Below are positions 16,658-25,413 of a stretch of DNA of 64,000 nucleotides, in pieces. Every line of letters starts with the position of its first letter. Positions within the stretch are counted from its first letter, which is position 1. Origin of the DNA: Chitinophagaceae bacterium (lineage in GTDB: Bacteria > Bacteroidota > Bacteroidia > Chitinophagales > Chitinophagaceae); contig CANFHA010000007.1 of assembly GCA_947446645.1 (NCBI GenBank), positions 124,001 through 188,000 of the forward strand, read 5' to 3'. Under the pieces are notes generated by a model. It had not been told where the DNA came from and searched no databases. It saw only the letters and a list, made by a program, of their open reading frames with translations. The translations under genes and the position numbers were made by a program.

Positions 16658-17392
16658 ATGCAGGCAATACTTTTTCAGGATATGGGCGTTGTTGCCTACG
16701 ATGCAGCCTGGGATTACCAGGAGTCATTATTGCAGGCAAACCTGCAGTTGAAGGCACAGTGGTACAACATGCCCGAAACCTCCAGACCGCTGAGTACTGG
16801 CACTGTAAATCATTTGCTGTTTTGCGAGCACCCGCACGTCTATACCATAGGCAAAAGCGGTCATATGGAAAATCTGCTCGTAAATGATACCCGGCTCAAA
16901 GAGCTGAATGTATCTTTTTTCAGAACCAATCGTGGTGGCGATATCACATATCACGGCCCCGGCCAGGTGGTCGGCTACCCTATTCTCGATCTTGAGCTTT
17001 TTGTCACTGACCTCGGCAAATACATGCGCAATCTTGAAGAAGCAATAATTCGCACCATAGCCCACTACGGCATTATAGGTGGCAGATTTCCCGGCTCTAC
17101 AGGTGTATGGCTCGATTCGGACATCAAAGGCAAAGCCCGCAAAATATGCGCAATGGGCGTGCGTTGCAGCCGCTGGGTTACTATGCACGGTTTTGCCCTC
17201 AATGTAAATACTGACCTTCGCTATTTCGATTATATAGTTCCCTGCGGCATCACCGACAAGAGCGTTACTTCAATGCAAAAAGAATTAGGCTATAGCGTTG
17301 ATGAGCAGGAAGTAAAAAATTTATTGAAACTTGAATTTGGTACGGTTTTTAACGCAGAAGTTGTAAACGGGCAATTGAGTGTCAAAGCATAA
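16658..17392 (+). CDS. lipB: Lipoyl(octanoyl) transferase
   Basis: 244-residue cytoplasmic enzyme that moves octanoyl groups from acyl carrier protein to lipoyl domains. The core motif RGGDITYHGPGQVVGYPILDL, here cited as RGGDITYHGPGQ, is present. The catalytic Lys lies in KARKICAMGVR and the catalytic Cys in VPCGITDKSVTS. ATG 16658 is chosen over a TTG 15 bases upstream. The end overlaps the next gene by 14 bases, implying translational coupling. lipA is not in this window. Confidence 0.95.
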   Translation: MQAILFQDMGVVAYDAAWDYQESLLQANLQLKAQWYNMPETSRPLSTGTVNHLLFCEHPHVYTIGKSGHMENLLVNDTRLKELNVSFFRTNRGGDITYHGPGQVVGYPILDLELFVTDLGKYMRNLEEAIIRTIAHYGIIGGRFPGSTGVWLDSDIKGKARKICAMGVRCSRWVTMHGFALNVNTDLRYFDYIVPCGITDKSVTSMQKELGYSVDEQEVKNLLKLEFGTVFNAEVVNGQLSVKA

Positions 17393-17996
17393 CGGCATCA
17401 CATACTATTGGGGCGATCACACCTTGCTTATCAGTCTTGGCAACCGGACCAACAGGCGCATCCGTGCATTGTATCTTATTGAGTTTTTATTTTTGGCCGC
17501 TATGGCCACCGTGTTCTTACTTCAGTCCCTGCCACTTACTAACGACTGGGTACACTGGGTAGCATGTCTCGGGGCCTCGTTCATTTACCTTATTGCAGCC
17601 AATCGTTTCCTGGCGCGCATGTTTTTCACCGAGCGCTTGTTGCTCGACTCCCTGTCAATAACTATAATTAAGAAAACTCTTTTTTCCCAAAACATCAAGC
17701 GTTACGACTGGCGGCAGATAGGCACACTTCATTATGAAGGAAAGAGCCGTAAGACCGATCACCCACTCAAAGGCATGTGCTACGATTACCTGGGCTTTGA
17801 AACACAGGAACAGCTTATACAAAGTCTCCATCATAATGGCAACCTCTATTTCGATACGAACGAAGGTCGTGTATACTTCGCATCAGGCGTCTATTCCTGG
17901 GATGCGGAAGAAATGGTGCAGCTAATGAAGGTCTACATCGGTTCCTCGCTGCAGCTTGGCCCGGAATGGGCAGAAATGCTACAGGGCCAGGATTAG
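17379..17996 (+). CDS. Hypothetical two-helix membrane protein
   Basis: 205 residues starting with GTG at 17379, overlapping the lipB end. Two adjacent hydrophobic helices lie at about residues 30-50 (ALYLIEFLFLAAMATVFLLQ) and 57-75 (HWVACLGASFIYLIAA), followed by a soluble domain of strands (DSLSITIIKKTLF, RYDWRQIGTLHYEG). This arrangement resembles PH-like bacterial membrane domains, but I do not recognise the family. Overlap with lipB suggests cotranscription, not necessarily shared function. Confidence 0.75.
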   Translation: MSKHNGITYYWGDHTLLISLGNRTNRRIRALYLIEFLFLAAMATVFLLQSLPLTNDWVHWVACLGASFIYLIAANRFLARMFFTERLLLDSLSITIIKKTLFSQNIKRYDWRQIGTLHYEGKSRKTDHPLKGMCYDYLGFETQEQLIQSLHHNGNLYFDTNEGRVYFASGVYSWDAEEMVQLMKVYIGSSLQLGPEWAEMLQGQD

Positions 17997-18051
17997 GAGC
18001 CGGTCTGCTTGCGACGTGCTCTGCGCCAAACATTGCACACTTAGCGGAAAA

Positions 18052-18906
18052 TCACTTATTAATAACAATGTATCCACTCTCCAGCTCCACAACATCACGC
18101 CTGATTACAAACTTATAAACACCTTTCTTTTGAAAATTGCGGCGGTCGAATATGATATTTCTTTGGGTAATTTTCGGCACCTCCATAACTACATGCGCTC
18201 GCTCATTATAAAATTTTATCGAATAGTGGTGCGTACTAATGTCATCTGGCAGGTTCATATCTACATGCCCGTTCAATGGATCTATTGAAACAAACCTGTA
18301 TTTGATGAACGTAGCTTCTGACGTCAGCGGATCATCATAAGTCACAGTTATTTTTCTTTGAGTAGCCGCCACCGCAGCCCTGGCTTCCGTATTTACCGTA
18401 TTAGAGTCAATATCATAATTGATCACCACTTTAGGATGCTTTACCGTATCTGTTGCCACCTGCTGCACTGCTGGAGCTTCCTTTACTTTATTCTCGTTCC
18501 CATGGTCATCTATTCCGCTTACCCCCGCATTTGTTCTCACGGGCAAAGTTGCTCTATCTACATACACGCTGGTTGCATTACTGCTCCACGTAAGGCCAGA
18601 CTTAAACATCAATATCACTTTATAAAAATTCTTTCCTGCCTCGGGTTGTTCATCTGTAAACGTATGCACTCCCTTAGCCGGCTGTTTCAGGTTACCAATA
18701 TTTTTTGATATTTTGGTACTATCCGCAGATCGCATCACTGCTATTGATTTCACACCTTCGTACTGGCATACCCACGATAGTGTCACTGCTCCTTTATCGG
18801 CAGTACCGGCAATTTCCGGCAGAGTTGGTTGCCCTGCTGCCCTCAACTGGGCTGAGAACACAAAAAACAGTAATAAAAGGCGTAATACTGATTGCCTCCC
18901 TATCAT
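18052..18906 (-). CDS. Hypothetical secreted protein with fibronectin III-like region
   Basis: 284 residues. The signal peptide is at 1 to about 23 (LRLLLLFFVFSAQLRAAG). Residues about 28-120 look like one FnIII-like sandwich (GAVTLSWVCQYEGVKSIAVMR, then EAGKNFYKVILMFKSGLTW). A linker rich in Val and Asp follows, and the C-terminal 90 residues are beta-rich (ITVTYDDPLTSEATFIKYRF). There is no clear T9SS sorting domain, although it ends in an alternating VVELESGYIVINK strand. Its -7 box at 18911-18918 is 4 bases from the ATG. Function unknown. Confidence 0.78.
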   Translation of the reverse strand: MIGRQSVLRLLLLFFVFSAQLRAAGQPTLPEIAGTADKGAVTLSWVCQYEGVKSIAVMRSADSTKISKNIGNLKQPAKGVHTFTDEQPEAGKNFYKVILMFKSGLTWSSNATSVYVDRATLPVRTNAGVSGIDDHGNENKVKEAPAVQQVATDTVKHPKVVINYDIDSNTVNTEARAAVAATQRKITVTYDDPLTSEATFIKYRFVSIDPLNGHVDMNLPDDISTHHYSIKFYNERAHVVMEVPKITQRNIIFDRRNFQKKGVYKFVIRRDVVELESGYIVINK

Positions 18907-18910
18907 AAAC

Positions 18911-18918
18911 CAAACCTA
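18911..18918 (-). promoter_or_regulatory. -7 box for the secreted FnIII-like gene
   Basis: Reads TAGGTTTG on the minus strand, ending 4 bases before the ATG at 18906. Confidence 0.5.
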
Positions 18919-19023
18919 GTTCAATTCCCTCAATTTGCGAACACGAGGTTGTTCAAATTATCCAAACAAAAGATGAACTTACAAAACTATCTATTATCTT
19001 AGCTTTTTACGTAACAATCAGAT

Positions 19024-20520
19024 ATGGGATTATTTACAAAAAAACCAATAGCCAGCCTTATCCTCGACTCCTCCGCCGGCGAAAAGAGCCTTAAGCGCAC
19101 CCTTGGTGCGGGCAACCTCATTGCACTGGGAATAGGTGCTATAATAGGTGCCGGGCTGTTTGTGCGCACCGCTGCTGCTGCTGCCAACAATGCCGGTCCT
19201 TCCGTCACCATTGCATTTATTGTTGCTGCCGTAGGTTGCGCATTTGCAGGCCTTTGTTATGCCGAATTTGCCTCCATGATACCGATCGCAGGCAGTGCAT
19301 ACACTTATTCCTACGCCACCATGGGCGAGCTCGTCGCCTGGATCATCGGCTGGGACCTTGTCCTTGAATATGCGGTAGGTGCTGCCACTGTTGGCATAGC
19401 ATGGAGTGAGTACCTGAATAAGCTGCTGGGCATTTTCCACCAGCGAATACCCTACCAGTGGTGTCACTCTCCTTTCGAAATTTGCAATCTGCATGATACT
19501 TCAGGCATGTTCTCCGATGAGTTTGGTATGCATGGCATGATGAATGTTCCTGCCCTGTTTATCATTTTCATGCTCACACTTTTGCTCATTCGCGGCACCA
19601 AGGAATCCGCGTTTGTGAATGGTATTATCGTAATTTCCAAAGTTGCCATCGTTATTGTTTTCATCATTTTAGGCTGGGGATATATGAGCCCCGCAAACCA
19701 TGTTCCATACATTCCACCGGCAAGCACCTTCACAGATAGTTATGGCGTTGGGCATAACTATGGCGGTATATGGGGCATTCTTGGGGCAGCAGGCGTTGTT
19801 TTCTTTGCCTTTATAGGGTTCGATGCCGTTTCCACCGCGGCACAGGAAGCCAAAAATCCTAAAAAGGATATGCCCATCGGCATACTGGGTTCCCTCGTCA
19901 TCTGCACCGTACTATATATTCTTTTCGCGCACGTGCTCACGGGTGTTGCAAGTGTAGAAGATTTTCGCACTGCCGGTAAAGAAGGCTCTGTTGTTTTCGC
20001 TATACAGCACTATATGGCCGGTTACGGTTGGCTTGCCAATCTGGTTACTGTTGCCATCCTGTTCGGCTTTTCTTCGGTTATCCTGGTTATGCTTATGGGG
20101 CAGTCGCGTGTGTTTTATTCCATGAGCTGCGACGGCCTGGTACCAAAAACTTTCTCTAACCTCCACCCTAAATTCCAGACACCTTATCACTCTAACTGGA
20201 TATTCCTCATGTTCGTGGGTGGCTTTGCCGCCTTTGTTCCTGGCGATATCGTTGGTGATATGACAAGTATCGGTACTCTGTTCGCCTTCATCCTGGTTTG
20301 TGCAGGCGTTTGGATCCTTCGCATTACCAATCCGGAGATACAGCGCTCTTTCAAGGTTCCATTCGTCCCGGTTGTTTCTATACTTGGCATTTTGGTTTGC
20401 GCTGCTATGATTGCAGGCCTCGGCTGGACCAACTGGGCACGCCTGGGCGGCTGGCTGGTTATTGGCCTGGTCATTTACTTTGTATACAGCAGAAAACATA
20501 GCAAGCTGAGGAAATTGTAA
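19024..20520 (+). CDS. APC-family amino acid permease (cationic type)
   Basis: 498-residue inner-membrane transporter with 12-14 hydrophobic helices. The first-helix signature is LIALGIGAIIGAGLFVRTA, the unwound GxGxG region of APC carriers. CYAEFASMIPIAGSAYTYSY and FFAFIGFDAVSTAAQEAKNP are also strongly conserved in the cationic amino acid transporter (CAT/YfnA-like) subgroup. The N-terminus (MGLFTKKPI) is cytoplasmic. No neighbouring amino-acid enzyme gives a clue to substrate; the Arg/Lys/branched choice is open. Confidence 0.92.
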   Translation: MGLFTKKPIASLILDSSAGEKSLKRTLGAGNLIALGIGAIIGAGLFVRTAAAAANNAGPSVTIAFIVAAVGCAFAGLCYAEFASMIPIAGSAYTYSYATMGELVAWIIGWDLVLEYAVGAATVGIAWSEYLNKLLGIFHQRIPYQWCHSPFEICNLHDTSGMFSDEFGMHGMMNVPALFIIFMLTLLLIRGTKESAFVNGIIVISKVAIVIVFIILGWGYMSPANHVPYIPPASTFTDSYGVGHNYGGIWGILGAAGVVFFAFIGFDAVSTAAQEAKNPKKDMPIGILGSLVICTVLYILFAHVLTGVASVEDFRTAGKEGSVVFAIQHYMAGYGWLANLVTVAILFGFSSVILVMLMGQSRVFYSMSCDGLVPKTFSNLHPKFQTPYHSNWIFLMFVGGFAAFVPGDIVGDMTSIGTLFAFILVCAGVWILRITNPEIQRSFKVPFVPVVSILGILVCAAMIAGLGWTNWARLGGWLVIGLVIYFVYSRKHSKLRKL

Positions 20521-20592
20521 TACTACCAGAGTTTATTATTTGTACTTTTAAGCTTAGAATACCGTCGTCACCTTTATTTAATAAAATTTACT

Positions 20593-20967
20593 TTGTTGCT
20601 TACCGGGAAAAAGATACTTGTAGCTGAGGATAATGTGCTGAATCAGAAAATTGCAAACTTCATTTTGCAGAAACAGGGTGCTACAGTAGAGGCAGCGCTT
20701 AATGGCCGTGAAGCCGTTGAAATGTTGCAGAAAAGTACTTTTGATGTCGTGCTTATGGACTTGCATATGCCCGAAATGGATGGGTATGAAGCCACTGCCT
20801 ATATTCGCCAGACATTGAAAAGCGATGTGCCTATAATAGGTGTTACGGCAAGTGCCTGGGAAGATGAATACGAGACTTGCACCAAACTGGGGATGAATGC
20901 ATGCATTTCAAAACCCTTTGAAAGTAGAAGTCTTTGTGAACTGATACTGAGTATGATAAATAAATAA
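20593..20967 (+). CDS. Stand-alone response regulator receiver domain
   Basis: 124 residues, a CheY-like receiver with no output domain. The acidic pocket is VAEDN, the phosphoacceptor Asp is in VVLMDLHMPEMDG, and Thr/Lys switch residues are in GVTASAW and ISKPFE. No ATG exists before the receiver core, so the start is TTG at 20593 or 20596; this rare start may keep expression low. The single-domain receiver lies 43 bases before an Hpt gene, so the two can form the middle steps of a phosphorelay (kinase to receiver to Hpt or the reverse). No histidine kinase is in the window. Confidence 0.9.
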   Translation: MLLTGKKILVAEDNVLNQKIANFILQKQGATVEAALNGREAVEMLQKSTFDVVLMDLHMPEMDGYEATAYIRQTLKSDVPIIGVTASAWEDEYETCTKLGMNACISKPFESRSLCELILSMINK

Positions 20968-21010
20968 TACGATTCTAAATTTTTATGGTCACCCGTTAAA
21001 TACAGCTTAT

Positions 21011-21376
21011 ATGGATACTCCGCTCATAGATTTCAGTTACCTTGAAGAGATCTCCCAAAACGACAATAAATACATGTTCGAGGTAATCACTTTGTTCCTC
21101 GATACTGTACCAAAAAGTCTGGAAACACTCGATCAGCTTATCCGCGAAACCAATGACTTCGACTCCATTCAGCGCCGCGCACACTCGCTGAAGTCAAGTT
21201 CCAACGTCATCAAAATTCGGCGCATGTTCGACAACGTAGCCAAGATAGACTTACTGGCGCGTGAGAAAACCGGCAAGGAAGAAATGCTCACACGCATGGA
21301 AGATGTGCTTACAACTTTCAACGAAGCGCTTCCACTCATAAAAGCCGAGCGCAAAAAGCACAAGCCAGGCAAATAG
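21011..21376 (+). CDS. Histidine phosphotransfer (Hpt) protein
   Basis: 121 residues of all-helical Hpt fold. The phosphorylated histidine is in RRAHSLKSSSNVIKI (H-x-L-K-S-S/G), with flanking helices IDFSYLEEISQNDNKYMFEV and TFNEALPLIKAERKK. It relays phosphoryl groups between receiver domains. It follows the orphan receiver gene in the same direction and is followed by a strong hairpin terminator, so the two form a compact operon. A partner kinase must be encoded elsewhere. Confidence 0.9.
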   Translation: MDTPLIDFSYLEEISQNDNKYMFEVITLFLDTVPKSLETLDQLIRETNDFDSIQRRAHSLKSSSNVIKIRRMFDNVAKIDLLAREKTGKEEMLTRMEDVLTTFNEALPLIKAERKKHKPGK

Positions 21377-21399
21377 CCTTAATTCAATAGCTGATTTTT

Positions 21400-21446
21400 A
21401 AAAGCCTTTTCGCCTGAACAAAATGTTTACAGGCGGAAAGGCTTTT
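21400..21446 (+). terminator. Strong hairpin terminator after the receiver-Hpt operon
   Basis: A 17-bp stem with one mismatch: left arm 21400-21416, right arm 21430-21446, loop of 13 bases. The core is AAAAGCC / GGCTTTT, giving a T-run at the 3' side. It lies 24 bases after the Hpt stop. Confidence 0.8.
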
Positions 21447-21650
21447 CCACTTCTATCTTGTATCAATTTGTGCAAAAATCTCCCCTGCCCCATCTTGTTC
21501 CCGTCATAAAACGGCCATTATACCTACACTTCCAAACTTTTATCCTCATTTATACGTCTATATGAGTAAGCACCTCCTGTTGCTTTTGGACAGTCTTAAC
21601 TTTTGCTAATAAATGCAGGCACGGAAGTTGTGTTTTACTTTATCTCAAAA

Positions 21651-21657
21651 AAGGAGG
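21651..21657 (+). promoter_or_regulatory. Strong Shine-Dalgarno sequence
   Basis: AAGGAGG, a near-perfect anti-16S match, lies 4 bases before ATG 21662. Most genes in this window have no such element, which is typical of Bacteroidota, so it helps confirm the small gene that follows. Confidence 0.6.
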
Positions 21658-21661
21658 GTAT

Positions 21662-21886
21662 ATGATTTTGCGGGAATATAAAGTGAAGTTCAGAAATAAC
21701 CGCCCTGTCAACGCGGACCCGGTAGATGTAGCCGGATATGAGAACGTGATTAAGTGCTCACAGAAAGGCCGCGACAGATTTATAAACTGGCTGGTGGTTT
21801 TTGGCTACGATGAAAAAGACGCAATCATCAACGCGAAAAACATGGTCCGCGACTTCATCAGTCCCCACATAGGCCTGGCCCACTAA
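21662..21886 (+). CDS. Small hypothetical protein
   Basis: 74 residues, soluble, with a predicted beta-alpha pattern: MILREYKVKFRNNRPVNAD, then YENVIKCSQKGRDRFINW, LVVFGYDEKDAIINAKN and MVRDFISPHIG. The strong ribosome-binding site at 21651 supports real translation. It is isolated between the Hpt operon terminator and the convergent pafA gene. The region upstream (21447-21650) holds no other gene. I do not recognise the family. Confidence 0.7.
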   Translation: MILREYKVKFRNNRPVNADPVDVAGYENVIKCSQKGRDRFINWLVVFGYDEKDAIINAKNMVRDFISPHIGLAH

Positions 21887-21902
21887 TGGACAGTTTGGTT
21901 TC

Positions 21903-21962
21903 CAACAACCAACTATTGACACTACCACCACTAATCAACAAATCAACCAGTAAACCAATCCA
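21903..21962. repeat. CAAC/CAAT-type degenerate simple repeat tract
   Basis: Loose iterations of CAACAACC, ACTAATCAAC and AAATCAACC fill the gap between the convergent small gene and pafA, much like 13670-13725. Confidence 0.55.
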
Positions 21963-21970
21963 CCGATAAG

Positions 21971-23632
21971 CTACTTAACAAGGCCTTTTATAGGCTTCCC
22001 TATACTGCCGTTCGGCATTTGTATATTCAGTATTGCAGCCAGTGTTGGACTTATATCGGTCATATTCACAACATCATGCGTTTCGCCTTTGGGTATGTGC
22101 CAACCGAACCAAAGTAAGGGTATATGTGCATCATATGGGTTCCAGCTTCCGTGGGTAGTACCTTGCAAATGGTAGTTCTCAAACCAACCAGGACTATATA
22201 CAACTTGCAGACAGCCGCTTCTCAGGTAGTTATATCCATTCACAGCCATTGTGTATATGGGTTCCGGTACCGGCGTTTTTCTCAGGTCCTCCATGTCCAC
22301 TACATAAGATACAGATACATTGTCTTTTAGGGGCATTTCGTCAAGCAACCATTTGCGTATGCTCAGCTTTATTTCGTCCCTGTTGAATTCCTTATTATTT
22401 TTCAGCAAAGTTTCATTTAGGTAAACCTGGTAATTTAAGAAAGTGTCCACGAACCTTACATCTTTTTTATAAATTTCTTTCAAATACTGGTTTAGATGTG
22501 CCGCAACGGTATTAAAAGCTACGCCAGCAGGTATTTTGTTATCAGTAAGGAACTTTGGGTTGTGCGCACCACCGTGGTCTGCCGTCAGGAAAAAAAGATA
22601 ATTCCCTTGCCCCACTGTCTTATCAAGGTAAGAAAGAAAGGAAGCCAGCTCGCTGTCTAGTTTTATATACATGTCTTCCATTTCAATAGCATTAGGCCCA
22701 TACTGGTGCCCCGCATAGTCCGTACTGGATAAGCTTACACAAAGAAAGTCCGTCTCACTCCCGCCCCCCAACTTTCCGCCTTCGGCTCCTGCAAGGCAGG
22801 CTTTTGCCATTTCCAGAGTCAGCGTGTTTCCTGCCGGTATCGTTCTCAATGCACTTAAACCGTCAGCAGAACTAAACTTATGTGGGAATACCGGGCGTGT
22901 TTCACCTTTGAATGTATCTTCATATTCTGTATTGTCCACTGTGCTTTGAGTATATGTGTTCATAGAGTCTCCAGGTACCCAGCCTTGTGCCACAAGCTTA
23001 TTCGCTAGTTTCCTTTCGTTGAAGGCCTTCAGCCACGGAGGGTTCTGGTAAGCTTCAGCATAGTAAGTGCTGGTCACAAAATCACCCGTTTTGTCGTTAT
23101 ACCAGTATGCCGCATTTGCAGTATGACCTGCCGGCAGTATAGATCCCCTATCTTTAATTGCCACTCCATACACTCTGGATCTGAAATTGGTAGCAAGGCG
23201 CAGCTCATCCGTAATAGTAGTTACTAATAAGTTCCTCGGGCTAAATGATTTTTTTCTGGAACTATCTCCTGCCAGCCATACCTTTTTATCATCTACGCAA
23301 TACTGGTTCTCGCCCGTTTGGTTATCTATCCAGTAGTTGCCGGCTATACCGTGTATAGATGGCACAGAGCCGGTATAAATGCAGCTATGGCCCGGGGCGG
23401 TGTAAGTAGGCATGTAGTTTACCATTGTGTTTTGGCAGTTAAAGCCTTCACGAAGCAGTCGTTTAAACCCCCCGTTGCCATATCGTGTACTATACCGGTA
23501 TATATAATCCCAGCGCATCTGGTCCACTACGAGGCCCACTACAAGTTTTGGCCTTTTTACGGGTTCGCCATGCTTGCCATATGCAGAAAAAGCAAAGAGA
23601 AATACTAAAAAACACAGAAGATAACGTTTCAT
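21971..23632 (-). CDS. pafA: PafA-type alkaline phosphatase
   Basis: 553-residue secreted enzyme of the alkaline phosphatase superfamily. The signal peptide is 1-19 (MKRYLLCFLVFLFAFSAYG). The metal ligands and nucleophile are as in PafA: Asp in VVDQMRWDY, nucleophile Thr in NTMVNYMPTY, Asp and His in STDYAGHQYGP, Asp-His in LTADHGGAHNP, and His in GTTHGSWNPYD. PafA's distinguishing Lys and Arg are in GVAIKDRGSILP, and Asn in GIAGNYW. PafA enzymes of Bacteroidota are phosphate-irrepressible monoesterases that release phosphate from organic sources in the periplasm. Substrate range inferred from family. Confidence 0.9.
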   Translation of the reverse strand: MKRYLLCFLVFLFAFSAYGKHGEPVKRPKLVVGLVVDQMRWDYIYRYSTRYGNGGFKRLLREGFNCQNTMVNYMPTYTAPGHSCIYTGSVPSIHGIAGNYWIDNQTGENQYCVDDKKVWLAGDSSRKKSFSPRNLLVTTITDELRLATNFRSRVYGVAIKDRGSILPAGHTANAAYWYNDKTGDFVTSTYYAEAYQNPPWLKAFNERKLANKLVAQGWVPGDSMNTYTQSTVDNTEYEDTFKGETRPVFPHKFSSADGLSALRTIPAGNTLTLEMAKACLAGAEGGKLGGGSETDFLCVSLSSTDYAGHQYGPNAIEMEDMYIKLDSELASFLSYLDKTVGQGNYLFFLTADHGGAHNPKFLTDNKIPAGVAFNTVAAHLNQYLKEIYKKDVRFVDTFLNYQVYLNETLLKNNKEFNRDEIKLSIRKWLLDEMPLKDNVSVSYVVDMEDLRKTPVPEPIYTMAVNGYNYLRSGCLQVVYSPGWFENYHLQGTTHGSWNPYDAHIPLLWFGWHIPKGETHDVVNMTDISPTLAAILNIQMPNGSIGKPIKGLVK

Positions 23633-23733
23633 TAATAATATTTAGTGCAAAAGTGCAAATTACAAATTGAACAGGCAGTTATATTTTTATTAATTTCGCA
23701 CAGGATTTTAATAAGGAGTAAACGTAACACATT

Positions 23734-24978
23734 ATGGACATATTCGCAAAATTTGAGAACAGGCTCGGACCGATAGGAGATTATGCAGAAAAATCGCCTG
23801 GCTATTTCGCATTCCCTAAGCTGGAAGGTGAGATTGGTAACCGAATGAAATTCATGGGCAAAGAGAAAGTGATCTGGAGCCTGAATAACTACCTGGGCCT
23901 GGCCAACCACCCCGAGGTGCGCAAGGCAGATGCAGAAGCTGCAGCCAAGTACGGCCTGGCATCCCCAATGGGTGCACGTATGATGAGCGGCAACTCCGAC
24001 ATTCACCAGGAGCTCGAAAAGCGCCTCTCGTCCTTCGTAGGCAAGGAAGACGCTATGCTCTTCAACTACGGTTACCAGGGCATGGTATCAGCTATCGACT
24101 CACTTTGCGGTCGCCACGATGTGGTTGTTTATGATGCTGAGTCACATGCCTGCATTATAGATGGTCTCCGCCTTATACCCAGCCACCGATATGTATACAA
24201 GCACAACGATGTTGCCGATTGCGACAAGCAACTGGCACGCGCTACCGAAATGGTAAAGAAAACCGGCGGCGGCATACTCGTTATCACAGAGGGCGTATTT
24301 GGTATGAGCGGCAACCAGGGCAAGATCCGCGAGATCGTTACCCTCCGCGAAAAATATGAATTCCGCCTCTTTGTAGACGATGCACATGGCTTCGGCACTA
24401 TGGGCAAGCGCGGCGCAGGCATTGGCGATGAGCAGGACTGTATCGAAGACATCGATATCTACTTCTCTACATTCGCTAAGTCTATGGCCAGCATAGGCGG
24501 CTTCCTTGCAGCAGATAAAAAGATACTTACCTTCCTGCGCTACAACATGCGCTCGCAGATATACGCCAAGTCACTGCCTATGGCATTTGTTGCCGGCAAC
24601 CTTAAGAGGCTGGAACTACTCATGACCATGCCGGAGCTGCGCGAAAAACTATGGCACAACGTGCGCAGGCTGCAGCAGGGCTTCCGCGATCGCGGTTTCG
24701 ACCTCGGCACTACCAACACCCCCGTTACTCCCGTATTTATGAAGGGCGGCCTGTATGATGCGGTACAGCTTACCTACGATATGCGTGAGAACTACAACAT
24801 CTTCTGCTCGGTTATCGTATACCCTGTTATACCTAAGGGCCAGATAGAGTTGCGCATAATACCCACCGCCGCCCACACCGACCAGGATATAGACGAAACA
24901 CTGGCTGCATTCGACGCAGTCCGGGAAAAGCTTGACAAAAAGCTCTACCCGCAGGAGATGCCAAATGTTATGGCGTAA
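23734..24978 (+). CDS. Alpha-oxoamine synthase family PLP enzyme
   Basis: 414-residue fold-type I pyridoxal phosphate enzyme of the family that includes 8-amino-7-oxononanoate synthase, glycine C-acetyltransferase and serine palmitoyltransferase. The PLP lysine is K249 in FSTFAKSMASIGGF. SHACIIDGLR, FVDDAHGFGTMGKRG and the ISLNNYLGLANHP-like start are family motifs. Bacteroidota carry several paralogues; the N-terminus here (FENRLGPIGDYAEKSPGYF) differs from characterised serine palmitoyltransferases, so the acyl-CoA and amino acid cannot be assigned. A related copy of the last 12 codons lies at 34462-34501. Confidence 0.9.
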   Translation: MDIFAKFENRLGPIGDYAEKSPGYFAFPKLEGEIGNRMKFMGKEKVIWSLNNYLGLANHPEVRKADAEAAAKYGLASPMGARMMSGNSDIHQELEKRLSSFVGKEDAMLFNYGYQGMVSAIDSLCGRHDVVVYDAESHACIIDGLRLIPSHRYVYKHNDVADCDKQLARATEMVKKTGGGILVITEGVFGMSGNQGKIREIVTLREKYEFRLFVDDAHGFGTMGKRGAGIGDEQDCIEDIDIYFSTFAKSMASIGGFLAADKKILTFLRYNMRSQIYAKSLPMAFVAGNLKRLELLMTMPELREKLWHNVRRLQQGFRDRGFDLGTTNTPVTPVFMKGGLYDAVQLTYDMRENYNIFCSVIVYPVIPKGQIELRIIPTAAHTDQDIDETLAAFDAVREKLDKKLYPQEMPNVMA

Positions 24979-25000
24979 TCGTTGGAAAGTTTTAAGTTAT

Positions 25001-25030
25001 AAAGCCTCGCATTTTGCGGGGCTTTTTTTT
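25001..25030 (+). terminator. Terminator after the oxoamine synthase gene
   Basis: AAAGCCTCGC pairs with GCGGGGCTTT (one G-U wobble) around an ATTTT loop, followed by a run of eight T. A textbook intrinsic terminator. Confidence 0.9.
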
Positions 25031-25413
25031 GCTTGTTAGAAATATTTCATTGCCGACTTAGGAGGCATCTATACTCGCTCTGAATAGTTGAAATTGTTTG
25101 TTCTCAACAAGCGTGGTCCTACAAGGTTCGTAACAACTGGTTCTGTATAAGACTGACGAGTCAGCCAATCTAATTTTAAAAACAAACACTTTTGCTATAA
25201 ATGACCTGTGTATAAGCGACAAATTGCAGCTATTAGGCTTATCTGTCACGCACACAAGCATATAAACATGTAATATGTTTTTAGTTATAAAATAATTTAA
25301 TATATCGTTAACCGCCAGTTAATATGTCACAATAATGTCAATGTTAGGGGAAATCCAAATATTTTCGCACCCCTAAGTAATTCATTACCAATACATTCTA
25401 ATAATAGTAAGCC
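25031..25413. other. Spacer upstream of the giant surface-protein gene
   Basis: 383 bases with no supportable gene. It is AT-rich towards the 3' end and includes TATTTTCG (one mismatch to the -7 box) at about 25359-25366, a possible promoter for the giant gene. Bases 25050-25081 resemble the repeat unit found at 34743-34774. Confidence 0.6.
25050..25081 (+). repeat. Degenerate copy of the 34.6-34.8 kb repeat
   Basis: This 32-base stretch matches 34743-34774 at 25 of 32 positions, including an identical CTATACTCGC block. It sits just after the oxoamine synthase terminator. Confidence 0.5.
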
